A DNA stretch of 64,000 nucleotides, from NCBI RefSeq assembly GCF_014145455.1, contig NZ_JACIVB010000060.1:62001-126000 (forward strand), read 5' to 3'. Made by a program: the position numbers and the translations under genes. This stretch comes from Limosilactobacillus rudii. GTDB lineage: Bacteria > Bacillota > Bacilli > Lactobacillales > Lactobacillaceae. Position 1 is the stretch's first letter; every line of letters starts with the position of its first letter. This document shows positions 10,124-18,450 of the stretch, one piece after another. The notes under the pieces were generated by a model. The model was given only the letters and a program-made list of their open reading frames with translations, ran no database searches and had not been told where the DNA came from.

Positions 10124-11467
10124 TTATTTCGGTAAAATATTTAAAATGTACAGTAACGCAATAAAGACAAAAAACATTATCCACATTATAGGACTAACTT
10201 CTCTCTTGCGTCCTGCCGCTACCATCAAGATAGGGTAAGTTAAAAAGCCAAACGCAATTCCATAAGAAATATTATAAGTCAAGGGAATACCAATAACTAC
10301 CAAAAACGCTGGCATCGCAATCTCAAACTTGTGCCACTCAATCTTTTTTAACGACGAAACCATTAACACGCCAACAACAATCAAAGCTGCAGATGTTACT
10401 TGAGTTGTCACCACCGTTAATAATGGGGAAAAAGCCATACTAAGAACAAATAAGAGTCCTGTTACAACTGCGGTCAATCCTGTTCGGCCACCAACGGCAA
10501 TTCCCGCTGAAGATTCTACATAAGCAGATGTTGGTGTAGTTCCCATCACAGCGCCGCCTAACATTGAAAGTGAGTCTGCCATCAACGCTTTGCCAATCCG
10601 CGGCATCTTATTATCACGCATCAGCCCTGCTTCTTGTGCTAAACCAACCAGGGTACCTGCCGTATCGAAAAATGCAACTAATAAGAAAATTAAAACTACC
10701 GCCCACATTTTGGGGTCAGCCATTGTTGGCAAAAATTTAATCCCGATTCCAAAGGTAGGTGCCATACTGGGAGCCATCGATACTATGTGAGTTGGCATTT
10801 TCACCAACCCGGTAACTAACCCTAAAATAGTGGTCGTTACTAATCCAATGAAAATCGCACCGGGAACTCGTCTAACCATCAAAACCGCAATCAAAAAAAT
10901 ACCAGTAATTGTAATCCAGGTAGTAGGAACCGTCAACGAACCCAATTCAACTAGCGATGACTTGCTAGCAACAATAATTCCGCCACCCTGAAGACCAACA
11001 AATGAAATAAAAATTCCTATTCCAGCAGCCATCGCATATTTTAAATCTTTTGGAATAGCATTAATTACTACTTCCCGCACTTTTAAGAATGATAAAATCG
11101 TAAACAAAACAGAGGCAACAAGGACTCCCGCCATTGCTTTTTGCCACGGAATCCCCATCGCTAATACAACCGAGTATGTAAAAAAAGCATTATCACCAAG
11201 ACCTGGAGCAATTGCAATCGGATAGTTTGCAAGTAGCCCCATCAATAAGCAACCGATAATTGCTGATAATGCGGTAGCAGTAAACACTGCTCCCTTATCC
11301 ATGCCAGCGACACCAAGCACACTTGGATTAACAAATAGAATATATGCCATTGAAACAAAAGTCGTTAATCCAGCAAGGCTTTCACGTTTAATGTTCGTAT
11401 TATTCTCTGTTAAATGAAAAGTGCGGTCTAGAAAACTAATTGTTCGTGTTTCTTCCAATTTTTCCAC
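10124..11467 (-). CDS. NCS2 family purine permease (guanine/hypoxanthine, AzgA/PbuG type)
   Basis: Integral membrane proton-coupled nucleobase transporter, 447 aa, with roughly 12-14 hydrophobic segments. Typical features of the AzgA/PbuG branch are the early motif ESLAGLTTFVSMAYILFVNPSVL, the GLGDNAFFTYSV segment, and the conserved FDTAGTLVGLAQEAG and TTPTSAYVESSAGIAVGGRTGLTAV motifs (about residues 268-340). The AzgA/PbuG branch takes up guanine, hypoxanthine or adenine; the exact base cannot be told from sequence. No purine riboswitch is visible in the 140 bases upstream, only an inverted repeat GCTATGC/GCATAGC-type element. Confidence 0.9.
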   Translation of the reverse strand: MEKLEETRTISFLDRTFHLTENNTNIKRESLAGLTTFVSMAYILFVNPSVLGVAGMDKGAVFTATALSAIIGCLLMGLLANYPIAIAPGLGDNAFFTYSVVLAMGIPWQKAMAGVLVASVLFTILSFLKVREVVINAIPKDLKYAMAAGIGIFISFVGLQGGGIIVASKSSLVELGSLTVPTTWITITGIFLIAVLMVRRVPGAIFIGLVTTTILGLVTGLVKMPTHIVSMAPSMAPTFGIGIKFLPTMADPKMWAVVLIFLLVAFFDTAGTLVGLAQEAGLMRDNKMPRIGKALMADSLSMLGGAVMGTTPTSAYVESSAGIAVGGRTGLTAVVTGLLFVLSMAFSPLLTVVTTQVTSAALIVVGVLMVSSLKKIEWHKFEIAMPAFLVVIGIPLTYNISYGIAFGFLTYPILMVAAGRKREVSPIMWIMFFVFIALLYILNILPK

Positions 11468-11605
11468 CTCATATAAATATAATGGTTAGATTATTGCATA
11501 TTATATTTAATATTTCAATGGTAAAAGTTCGATAAAATAGTTAAAAGCAGCTATGCTAAATAAATTGCTATGCACTGCGGTAGCAAAACACGAACTTTGC
11601 CTTCT

Positions 11606-12355
11606 TTATCTCAACAATTCAAACACTAATTTTCTTGATGAAGATAGCTCTTCTCGATAACGGTAACCGCCTACTGTAAATTGCTTAACACCATCTAAAC
11701 TATCAACCTGATTCTCTGCTAAATAGCGAACCATATTCCCACGTGCCATCTTTGCCAGTGTTGCTTTTTGCTTTATCTTGCCATTAATATTTTCACCGAA
11801 TACGCATTTTATAAGTTTATCTTGGGAACCTAAATACGGCATAATTGCCTTTTCATATTCAATTGACGCAAGATCAATTACTAAATCATTATCTCTATAT
11901 AGTTCACGATACAGTCGATCACCCCAGAATTGGTAAAGGTTCCCTGTATTATCGACTGTTGCACGATCACCCATTCCAAGACGATACGGAACAATACCAT
12001 CAAACGGTCGTAAAAGGCCATAAAACCCTGATAAGATTCGTAAATTTTGCTGAACATATTCTAATCCCTTATCGGAAAAAACATCTGGTGCCATATATTG
12101 GTACTGTAACCCAGTAAAAGCAATGATTGCTGGGGTTAAATTCCGCTTAAGATTCATTTGTTGTAACCATTGATAGTTTATTGTTGCTAATCGTGTACTA
12201 CAGTTCCACCATAATTCATGTAATTCATCATAAGAAAGCGAACGCATCCATTGTAAAATTTTCTTCGTTTCATCAATAAATTGCGGTAAGTTTTGGTAAG
12301 GCAAAGAATCTGTGTCAACCTTCATCGTTCTCGCCGGTGCAATTATTATCTTCAA
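11606..12355 (-). CDS. yaaA: Peroxide stress protein YaaA (UPF0246)
   Basis: 249-aa member of the YaaA/DUF328 family. In E. coli the protein is induced by peroxide and lowers intracellular free iron. Recognisable stretches are the N-terminal MKIIIAPARTMK, WWNCSTRLATINYQWLQ, PAIIAFTGLQYQYMAPDVF, LRILSGFYGLLRPFDGIVPYRL (each a family hallmark) and the C-terminal FTVGGYRYREELSSSRKLVF. Full length. Monocistronic, transcribed away from the upstream 12.6-kb gene pair. The biochemical activity of the family is not settled. Confidence 0.92.
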   Translation of the reverse strand: MKIIIAPARTMKVDTDSLPYQNLPQFIDETKKILQWMRSLSYDELHELWWNCSTRLATINYQWLQQMNLKRNLTPAIIAFTGLQYQYMAPDVFSDKGLEYVQQNLRILSGFYGLLRPFDGIVPYRLGMGDRATVDNTGNLYQFWGDRLYRELYRDNDLVIDLASIEYEKAIMPYLGSQDKLIKCVFGENINGKIKQKATLAKMARGNMVRYLAENQVDSLDGVKQFTVGGYRYREELSSSRKLVFELLR

Positions 12356-12511
12356 ATTTTATCAACTCTTTCAAATTTTTTTGTAAGCTTTTTCAGCAAT
12401 TGGTCTAATCAGATTTTAGTTTATAGCAGATAGTTAATGATTGCGCTTTCAGTAAATCGTTTCAATAATTTTGGTATAGGATAAAACGCGGTAATTCAAC
12501 TTGTGAAGCGC

Positions 12512-12540
12512 TTGACAAGCTTTTTTGATAGTTGTAAATT
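12512..12540 (+). promoter_or_regulatory. SigmaA promoter for the 12.6-kb gene pair
   Basis: TTGACA at 12512-12517, 17-bp spacer, TAAATT at 12535-12540. A GAAGCGCTTGACA sequence overlapping the -35 resembles a cre site but fits the consensus poorly. The remaining intergenic DNA from 12356 holds nothing else I can support. Confidence 0.7.
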
Positions 12541-12607
12541 AATTCATCGTAAAGAGAAAGTGAATAACTTCACCAGACAATTGGTCAAGTTAGAAGGGAG
12601 AATATAA

Positions 12608-13351
12608 ATGGAACAGGAAAAAGTTCCAGTACAAGGTCAAGTTGCTAAACGAACGATTTCATTAACCGCTAGTTGGGCATTCTTTGCACTGTCAATCGTT
12701 ATTAACTCAATGGGGAACGTTTTAACTCTTGTTACAAGTTCACATGTACATCCCCAGTTTCTCGGTTCCGCTTATTGGACGGCAGCTGAAAACAACCTTG
12801 GGATCGCAGTTCTCGGGAACAACTCTATGACCCTTTTTTGGGCATTCATGGTTTTAGGAATGCTGACTTCCGTCTTAAATGCGATTTTAATGCATAAGTG
12901 GGATTGGCGGCGAATTGGTGGTAATTTTATTTTTATGTTACCATTTTCTATTTTTATCCAGTGGTTCTCTGATATCTTTAACCGCATCATGCCGGATGCA
13001 ACTACTTTACCAATGGTTATCCTCTATGTTTTCATTAACTTCTTAGGGGTTGCTTTCATCGGAACCGCTATTTCAATTTACCAGCGTGTCAATCTTGTGC
13101 TACACCCTGCCGATGACCTTTTCCAAATTATTCGTTTCCGTTACTGCCATGGTAATGCAACAATTGCGATGTGGTTATCATATATTCCGCCAACGATTAT
13201 GGCAATTATCGCTGCATTCATGCAAGGCGGTATTTATAACTTTGGTTTAGGGACTTTATTTGCCTTAGCCTTCCAAGGAGCTATTACTGGATGGGCAGAC
13301 CGGTTCATCTTCCCTAAGCTAAAGCACCAAGCACTTGATATCGGTAATTAA
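12608..13351 (+). CDS. YczE/YitT-like multi-pass membrane protein
   Basis: 247-aa hydrophobic protein with about five membrane segments and a short cytoplasmic N terminus. The pattern of SWAFFALSIVINSMGN, TLFWAFMVLGMLTSVLNAIL, a WRRIGGNFIF loop, FINFLGVAFIGTAISIYQRVNL and a short C-terminal hydrophilic tail resembles the YczE/YyaS/YitT integral membrane family, whose function is not established; some lactobacillar members are annotated as sugar permeases without proof. Followed after 22 bases by a VOC-fold gene with its own ribosome binding site, so the two are probably co-transcribed. Confidence 0.65.
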   Translation: MEQEKVPVQGQVAKRTISLTASWAFFALSIVINSMGNVLTLVTSSHVHPQFLGSAYWTAAENNLGIAVLGNNSMTLFWAFMVLGMLTSVLNAILMHKWDWRRIGGNFIFMLPFSIFIQWFSDIFNRIMPDATTLPMVILYVFINFLGVAFIGTAISIYQRVNLVLHPADDLFQIIRFRYCHGNATIAMWLSYIPPTIMAIIAAFMQGGIYNFGLGTLFALAFQGAITGWADRFIFPKLKHQALDIGN

Positions 13352-13373
13352 TATTATATAGGAGTGATTTATT

Positions 13374-13781
13374 ATGGCATTTAATAAAAGTTTAGCAGGT
13401 TACTTTGATGACGTACAACATATCGGTATTCCAACTGATGATATGGCAAAAACCATTTCTTTTTGGGAAAAGCTAGGATTTAAAAAGTTAGGCGAATTCG
13501 ATACTGATGACCAAGGCAATGAAGTTGTCTTCATGCAATATGGTCACTTAACCTTAGAAATTTGGACAGGTGATGGTGCAGTCCACAAGACTGGTGCTAT
13601 TAACCATATTTCACTTAATACCAGCGATGCTGATGCCGCTTTTAAGGCAGCAAAAGCAGAAGGATTCAAGCTCAAAGATAGCGAAGTTCAACACCTTGAC
13701 TTCTGGGATAAGGGGATTAAGTTCTTCAATATCGAAGGTCCTAACAGTGAAACAATTGAATTCTGCGAAATTGTAAAATAA
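13374..13781 (+). CDS. VOC family protein (glyoxalase/dioxygenase-like fold)
   Basis: 135-aa single-domain member of the vicinal oxygen chelate superfamily. Two beta-alpha-beta-beta-beta modules can be followed: VQHIGIPTDDMAKTISFWEKLGFKKLGEF with VVFMQYGHLTLEIW, then GAINHISLNTSDADAAFKAAKAEGF with IKFFNIEGPNSETIEFCE. His in the first and second modules and Glu at EIW and IEFCE are candidate metal ligands. Substrate unknown (lactoylglutathione lyase, extradiol dioxygenase or resistance protein are all possible in this fold). Likely second gene of an operon with the upstream membrane protein. Confidence 0.85.
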   Translation: MAFNKSLAGYFDDVQHIGIPTDDMAKTISFWEKLGFKKLGEFDTDDQGNEVVFMQYGHLTLEIWTGDGAVHKTGAINHISLNTSDADAAFKAAKAEGFKLKDSEVQHLDFWDKGIKFFNIEGPNSETIEFCEIVK

Positions 13782-13817
13782 TTACAGTTTTACAATAAAT
13801 TATAATATAGCACTTAA

Positions 13818-13860
13818 ATAAACTCCCCCGACCGAGTAAATCGATTGAGGGAGTTTATAT
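13818..13860. terminator. Bidirectional terminator
   Basis: AAACTCCCcCGA pairs with TCGATTGAGGGAGTTT, with A/T tracts on either side. It serves the convergent VOC gene and the small membrane protein gene. Confidence 0.85.
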
Positions 13861-13863
13861 TAG

Positions 13864-14136
13864 TTAAGACTTCTTCTTATATTGGTGTGGCCGATAGCCA
13901 TTATAAAATTGAAAAATTGCTAAAACAATATTAGTCCAATTAATCAGCAAAAACCATGGAGCAACTCCCCCACCACCGTTGCTAGCAGCATAGTAAGTCC
14001 AAAAGCCGATTACTACTGCAACAACATTAATCCAAGCAAATGTTTTTGACATTAACCGATTATTAAGTTGAGCAATTGTCCAGACTAAGTTAACAATAAA
14101 CCAAAATGCCAACACCCAAAATACTGCACTAAACAT
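13864..14136 (-). CDS. Small three-segment membrane protein, unknown function
   Basis: 90-aa hydrophobic protein from the ATG at 14136, which has GGAAGTG six bases upstream; a GTG at 14151 is a weaker alternative. Three membrane segments are visible (about residues 3-22, 32-50 and 60-80), separated by a NNRLMSKTF loop and a Gly-rich loop (SNGGGGVAPW). The C terminus is basic (QYKKKS). I do not recognise a named family; it resembles small conserved lactobacillar membrane proteins. It stands alone between two terminator/promoter regions. Confidence 0.6.
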   Translation of the reverse strand: MFSAVFWVLAFWFIVNLVWTIAQLNNRLMSKTFAWINVVAVVIGFWTYYAASNGGGGVAPWFLLINWTNIVLAIFQFYNGYRPHQYKKKS

Positions 14137-14280
14137 AATAAACACTTCCACTTTCCTTATAATACATTTGCTTACCTTTCCATCCTTTTCAACGTCATCA
14201 TATAATAAATTTTATATAATTATCAAGAAATAAAGTCTAATAGTTTCATGTTACAATTGCATGATAAGGAGGCATATCAT

Positions 14281-14766
14281 ATGTCAGAACAAGAAAAGAG
14301 TGCTACCCAACAGCGAATTGATAACGCTGTTTATGGAACACCAAAAATTAAGCCCGACGAACAGCGAAAATATCTTGGAACATTTCGCGAACGCGTTTGC
14401 CTTACGATCAGCGTCCAGGAGCTACAAGAACAAGATTGGACTAAGGCATTAACTGCCGAGATAAAGAAAGGGATTGGCAACCTAGTATTTATTAATGGTA
14501 ATCTCCCGCACAATAAAATTCGGCCATATATTCAAACTGCCACTCATGATAATGCCCAGTTTACCTTAAAGACTGATCCAGAATATAAAACTGATCCTTC
14601 ATCACTAGCTGTCGTTATTGCTGCCAAAACTGCCGTCTACCAGTCACCTGTTGATGTCAAAAAGCGCTATCCTGAATTAACGAATGCGTCTTCTGAATCG
14701 CAAACGGCAGAAAATACCCATCACGGATTTTTCCACCAGCTCTTTCATAGAAAGGAACGTCGCTAA
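14281..14766 (+). CDS. yueI: YueI family protein (DUF1694)
   Basis: 161-aa cytoplasmic protein of the YueI/DUF1694 family, function unknown. Start at 14281 is fixed by a strong AAGGAGG 9 bases upstream; the 11 codons upstream of it are not coding. Recognisable family stretches: RIDNAVYGTPKIKPDEQRKYLGTFRERV and VFINGNLPHNKIRPYIQTA, then PSSLAVVIAAKTAV. The C-terminal tail is variable. It ends 3 bases before the rarA start, the order seen in other lactobacilli, so yueI and rarA are probably one transcript. Confidence 0.88.
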   Translation: MSEQEKSATQQRIDNAVYGTPKIKPDEQRKYLGTFRERVCLTISVQELQEQDWTKALTAEIKKGIGNLVFINGNLPHNKIRPYIQTATHDNAQFTLKTDPEYKTDPSSLAVVIAAKTAVYQSPVDVKKRYPELTNASSESQTAENTHHGFFHQLFHRKERR

Positions 14767-14769
14767 CTT

Positions 14770-16074
14770 ATGCAACAACCACTTGCCTACCGAATGCGTC
14801 CACGAACTCTTGATGAGGTTGTCGGTCAATCACATCTTGTTGGTCCGGGAAAAATAATTTCACGAATGGTTAAAGCTAAAATGCTCTCATCAATGATTCT
14901 TTATGGTCCCCCAGGAACAGGAAAAACAAGTATCGCTAGTGCAATTGCCGGATCGACTAAGTACGCTTTTCGAAAATTAAATGCTGCTACCGACACTAAA
15001 AAGGACCTCCAAATCGTGGCTGAAGAAGCCAAGATGAGTGGAACTGTTATCTTGTTGCTTGATGAAATTCACCGACTGGATAAAATTAAACAGGATTTTC
15101 TTCTTCCCCACCTTGAAAACGGACGTATCGTTCTTATTGGGGCAACCACTGAAAACCCATATATTAGCATCAACCCTGCCATCCGTAGTCGAACACAAAT
15201 TTTTCCGGTTCATCGTTTATCAATTGCAGAGATGAAGATTGCAATCCAACGAGCATTAGCAGATAAAGAGCGGGGCCTTGGTAATTTGCCGCTTGTTCTG
15301 GAAGAAAATGCTGAAGAATAACTAGTAACAGCAACTAATGGCGATTTACGAAGCGCATTAAACGGGCTTGAATTAGCAGCTAAATCAACAGATGCAAGTG
15401 ACGACGACAAGATACACTTGACATTGCCAATTATTGAAGAGAGTGTACAGAAAAAAGCCCTAGCTGCTGATAAAAATGGGGATGCCCACTACAATGTTAT
15501 CTCGGCACTGCAAAAGTCAATTCGTGGCTCGGACACCGATGCAGCTCTCCACTACCTTGCCCGTCTAATTGAAGCTGGTGATCTCACGATTATTGCACGT
15601 CGCTTAATGATTACTGCTTACGAAGATATCGGCTTAGCAAACATGCCTGCTGTCCAACGAGCTATTACTGCAATTCAGGTAGCAGAACGCGTAGGTTTAC
15701 CAGAAGCGAGAATTCCATTAGCAGACGCTGTAATTGAGCTTTGCTTATCTCCCAAATCAAATTCTGGAATTACAGCGATTGATGAAGCATTATCACAAGT
15801 TCACCAGGGGGGCTTTGGCGACGTACCGGATCACCTAAAAGATGCTCACTACAAGGGAGCTGCTAAACTTGGTCATGGCGTTGATTATGATTTCCCTCAC
15901 GATTACCCGCAAGACTGGGTTGCTCAACAATACCTACCGGATCGAATCAAGGACGCCCAATATTACCACCCAAAAAGCAATGGGCGATTTGAAACAAGCC
16001 TTGGTCGTCAATACTGGCAATTACGGCAGGCACAGCGACGTACTCTCAATGGCCAACATCACCCGCGTAAATAA
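14770..16074 (+). pseudogene. rarA: Replication-associated recombination protein A, interrupted by an in-frame TAA
   Basis: AAA+ ATPase of the RarA/MgsA/WRNIP1 family acting at stalled replication forks. The first part (14770-15321) has Walker A GPPGTGKTS, Walker B LLLDEIHRLD and sensor 1 GATTENP. A TAA at 15319-15321 interrupts it after ENAEE. Reading on in the same frame gives LVTATNGDLRSALNGLELAA and the whole C-terminal tetramerisation domain (to HHPRK), with no other stop and no frameshift; total about 434 codons, the normal RarA length. The stop could have arisen by one substitution such as CAA or GAA to TAA. No ribosome binding site follows the stop, so the C-terminal half is unlikely to be translated separately. 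A sequencing error or readthrough (TAA CTA context) cannot be excluded. Confidence 0.88.
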
Positions 16075-16103
16075 TTGCACCAATTAAGCAAAAATGCTAT
16101 TAT
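16075..16103 (+). promoter_or_regulatory. Promoter of the putative 6S RNA
   Basis: TTGCAC at 16075-16080, 17-bp spacer, TATTAT at 16098-16103, with an extended -10 TG one base upstream. The start of transcription would be near 16110. Confidence 0.75.
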
Positions 16104-16110
16104 TAAAAGT

Positions 16111-16312
16111 GAAAATTCTGTAGTGTACGCGTTGTCTAAACGCAGGTTTGCCTTACAGTCTTATTACTTTGGGACTAGTGTATTGCCTTTTGGACAACAT
16201 GCCTTTACACTTGGTAGTTGAATATTAGGCAGCCGTGTCCCACCTGTCTTAAACACAGGTCAACACTGAATGACAATTAACGGCACCAACGGAGTTTTCG
16301 TACATAACCCGG
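16111..16312 (+). ncRNA. ssrS: Probable 6S RNA
   Basis: An approximately 190-base non-coding segment with its own promoter and terminator. The ends pair: TGTACG at 16124-16129 with CGTACA at 16299-16304. An internal ACCTGTcttaaacACAGGT hairpin (about 16244-16262) lies in the 3' half, and long complementary stretches flank a central region, compatible with the 6S rod and open bubble that binds sigma-A RNA polymerase. Position immediately after rarA matches the known neighbourhood of a 6S gene (bsrA next to yrvN/rarA) in Bacillus subtilis. No protein-coding frame is convincing here. Confidence 0.65.
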
Positions 16313-16355
16313 CGGCGTGGTAGTAAACGTATATTTTTACTACTGCGCCGTTTTT
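16313..16355 (+). terminator. Terminator of the putative 6S RNA
   Basis: CGGCGTGGTAGTAAA pairs with TTTACTACTGCGCCG around an 8-base loop, with T5 after the stem. Confidence 0.9.
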
Positions 16356-16382
16356 AATTCAAATATAGATGGGATCGATTTT

Positions 16383-16679
16383 ATGCTGTTACCACTGCTA
16401 ATGACTGTTTTTGGCTTAATTGCCCTTTTTGAAGGAGTTTTTCTCCTCATGCATATTCATAAACCATTTCTTGTTTTTGATCCAAATAAAAATAAGTACC
16501 TTCCACCACAATTTCGTAATTGGGGAATTGTAATGACGATTGTCGGCATTCTAAGTATCATCTCCGGCTGGACTAACAGCACTGGCTTTTTAGTTATCAT
16601 GGTCATTATTGGCTGTGTAAGTGAAACTTTAATGGCATTTGCGATTACCGCCGATTTTCGTGTAAATCATCATAAGTAA
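16383..16679 (+). CDS. Small three-segment membrane protein, unknown function
   Basis: 98-aa hydrophobic protein. The ATG at 16383 is preferred because the upstream part of the open frame lies in the 6S terminator. Three membrane segments are visible (about residues 2-24, 47-63 and 69-90) with a hydrophilic loop containing FDPNKNKYLPPQFRNW. The C terminus is short and basic (VNHHK). It resembles DUF3899-like or other small lactobacillar membrane proteins, but I cannot place it in a family. It precedes uspA by 76 bases. Confidence 0.6.
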   Translation: MLLPLLMTVFGLIALFEGVFLLMHIHKPFLVFDPNKNKYLPPQFRNWGIVMTIVGILSIISGWTNSTGFLVIMVIIGCVSETLMAFAITADFRVNHHK

Positions 16680-16755
16680 AGTTCTAGTAAAGCTTTACGC
16701 TCAACGGCGGAAAAGTGTATAATAATGGTAAATGATTTAAGGAGGGCACTAAATT

Positions 16756-17244
16756 ATGGCACAAGAATATAAACATATTTTAGTTCCAGTTGACGGTTCA
16801 AAGGAAGCTGAATTAGCTTTTAAGAAAGCAGTATCTGTTGCAAAGCGGAATGGTGCTGATACTGAATTACGTCTTCTTCATGTTGTGGATACCCGGGCAT
16901 TTCAAAATATTTCAAGTTTTGATACTTCAATGGTTGAGCAAGTTACCGAAACTGCAAAGAAGACCCTTGATAAGTATATTGATTATGCTAAGAATAACGG
17001 TGTCGATAATGCCAGCTATTCAATTGAATATGGTGCTCCAAAGACGATTATTGCCCGTGACGTACCTAAAGAAATGGGTGCCGACCTTATTATGATTGGT
17101 GCTACGGGGCTTAATGCTGTTGAACGAATCTTAATTGGTTCCGTCACCGAATTTGTTACCCGCACAGCAATTTGTGATGTTTTAGTAGTACGGACTGATT
17201 TGAACAATAAACCGATTGAAAATCCTAAGAAACGTCGATTCTAG
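16756..17244 (+). CDS. Universal stress protein (UspA family)
   Basis: 162-aa cytoplasmic nucleotide-binding protein with the UspA fold. It begins with the standard YKHILVPVDGSKEAELAFKKA strand-helix and has the ATP-binding pattern G-x2-G-x9-G-S in GATGLNAVERILIGSVTEFV, followed by CDVLVVR. The ATP-binding residues are intact, which puts it with the ATP-binding (MJ0577-like) UspAs. It has a strong ribosome binding site (AAGGAGG), and is followed by a terminator, so it is probably monocistronic. Confidence 0.94.
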   Translation: MAQEYKHILVPVDGSKEAELAFKKAVSVAKRNGADTELRLLHVVDTRAFQNISSFDTSMVEQVTETAKKTLDKYIDYAKNNGVDNASYSIEYGAPKTIIARDVPKEMGADLIMIGATGLNAVERILIGSVTEFVTRTAICDVLVVRTDLNNKPIENPKKRRF

Positions 17245-17264
17245 TTTTCAAGGTCAAAGCAATC

Positions 17265-17312
17265 AAATGCTTCATATGCATTAGCCTCGCTAATTGTTAT
17301 GAAGCATTTTTA
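17265..17312 (+). terminator. Terminator after uspA
   Basis: AAATGCTTCATA pairs with TATGAAGCATTTTTA, a strong stem with a T-rich tail. Confidence 0.9.
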
Positions 17313-17360
17313 TTATTACAATTAATTATTTTAGCTAAAAAGATAGGAGTGTAAGGTGCA

Positions 17361-18449
17361 TTGGAAGTGAAATACGAAACGGTAAAGCAAACATTACGAA
17401 ATGAAATTATTGATGGAAAATACCAGATCAATGAAAAATTACCAACCGAGAGTGCATTAATGAAACGCTTCAACGTATCGCGATATACAATTCGTCGTGC
17501 AGTTGGTGACCTTGAAAATGAACATTATATTTACCGAATTCAAGGTGGCGGAATGTTTGTTCAAGACTGGCAACGTGATTGGGCCAAAAATGAGAAAAAT
17601 AAAATTATCGGCGTGATCAGTACGCACATCGCTGACTATATCTTTCCTCAAATCATTTCTGGGATTGACAGTGTTGTCACGGAACAAGGATACTCGATGA
17701 TCGTGGGTAATACCCTTAATAAACACGATCGCGAGCGCCAAACGATTTTAAATATGCTTGACCTTCAGATTGCTGGATTAATTATCGAACCAACTGAAAG
17801 TGCCATGCCTAACCCGAACCTCGACCTTTACCGGCAAATCCAAAAATATAAAATTCCAACAATTCTTTTTCATTCCGCTTACCCGGGCTTTAACTTTCCG
17901 ACCCTCCTCACCAAAGACCGGGAAGCCGAAAAGAATCTCATCAAGTATCTTTTTGACCTTGGCCATACCAATATTCTGGGCGTATTTCAAGTCAATGACC
18001 AGCAAGGCGTTGACCGGATGGGCGGGATGATCCAAGCCTATCAGGAATATGGGATTCCAACGACAAAATCCAATGTGATTATGTACCAATCTGGTGATGC
18101 GTATGATGACATTATTAAAAAGATTGACGTTATGCTTACGAGCGATAAGAATATCACTGCTATCGCCTGTTATAACGACCAATTAGCTACGAGGATCATT
18201 AGCCACTTACAAGGTCAAGGAATCAATGTTCCACAGGATATTTCAGTAGTTGGCTTTGATAACTTCGAAATGGCCCAAATTTTCCCGCCTAGTTTAACAA
18301 CTGCCAACCACCCTAAACGTAAACTTGGCGAAGACGCCGGAAAGATGATTTTAGACATGATTAATGGTCTTACAGTTGAATCTAAAACATACTTACCAGC
18401 AATTATTAAGGGTAATTCAACTGCCCCGTTAAAAGCAAAGGAGATCTAA
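17361..18449 (+). CDS. araR: Arabinose regulon repressor AraR (GntR HTH plus LacI-type sensor)
   Basis: 362-aa chimeric repressor: a GntR winged helix at residues about 3-70 (LRNEIIDGKYQINEKLPTESALMKRFNVSRYTIRRAV..., ending IQGGGMFV), then a periplasmic-binding/LacI-like effector domain (IIGVISTHIADYIFPQIISGI ... DISVVGFDNFEMAQIFPPSLTTANH). This is the AraR layout of Bacillus subtilis, where L-arabinose releases the repressor from ATTTGTACGTACAAAT-like boxes. Two such boxes occur upstream of araE in this window. No AraR box is visible in front of araR itself. The start is a TTG at 17361, or the in-frame GTG at 17367; TAGGAG lies upstream. It is followed after 1 base by an aldo/keto reductase gene, so the two form an operon. 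Confidence 0.93.
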   Translation: MEVKYETVKQTLRNEIIDGKYQINEKLPTESALMKRFNVSRYTIRRAVGDLENEHYIYRIQGGGMFVQDWQRDWAKNEKNKIIGVISTHIADYIFPQIISGIDSVVTEQGYSMIVGNTLNKHDRERQTILNMLDLQIAGLIIEPTESAMPNPNLDLYRQIQKYKIPTILFHSAYPGFNFPTLLTKDREAEKNLIKYLFDLGHTNILGVFQVNDQQGVDRMGGMIQAYQEYGIPTTKSNVIMYQSGDAYDDIIKKIDVMLTSDKNITAIACYNDQLATRIISHLQGQGINVPQDISVVGFDNFEMAQIFPPSLTTANHPKRKLGEDAGKMILDMINGLTVESKTYLPAIIKGNSTAPLKAKEI

Positions 18450-18450
18450 A

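Noticed and set aside
11468-11605. Possible purine riboswitch ahead of the NCS2 permease
   Set aside because: None of the conserved junction or loop sequences of purine riboswitches could be found; only a short inverted repeat is present.
12504-12518. cre-like GAAGCGCTTGACA at the promoter of the 12.6-kb membrane gene
   Set aside because: It misses the TG at the required distance from the core and most of the sequence is the -35 hexamer, so support is too thin.
15322-16074. Separate gene for the C-terminal half of RarA
   Set aside because: It is in frame with the first half, has no ribosome binding site or good start after the stop, and the conserved protein spans the break.
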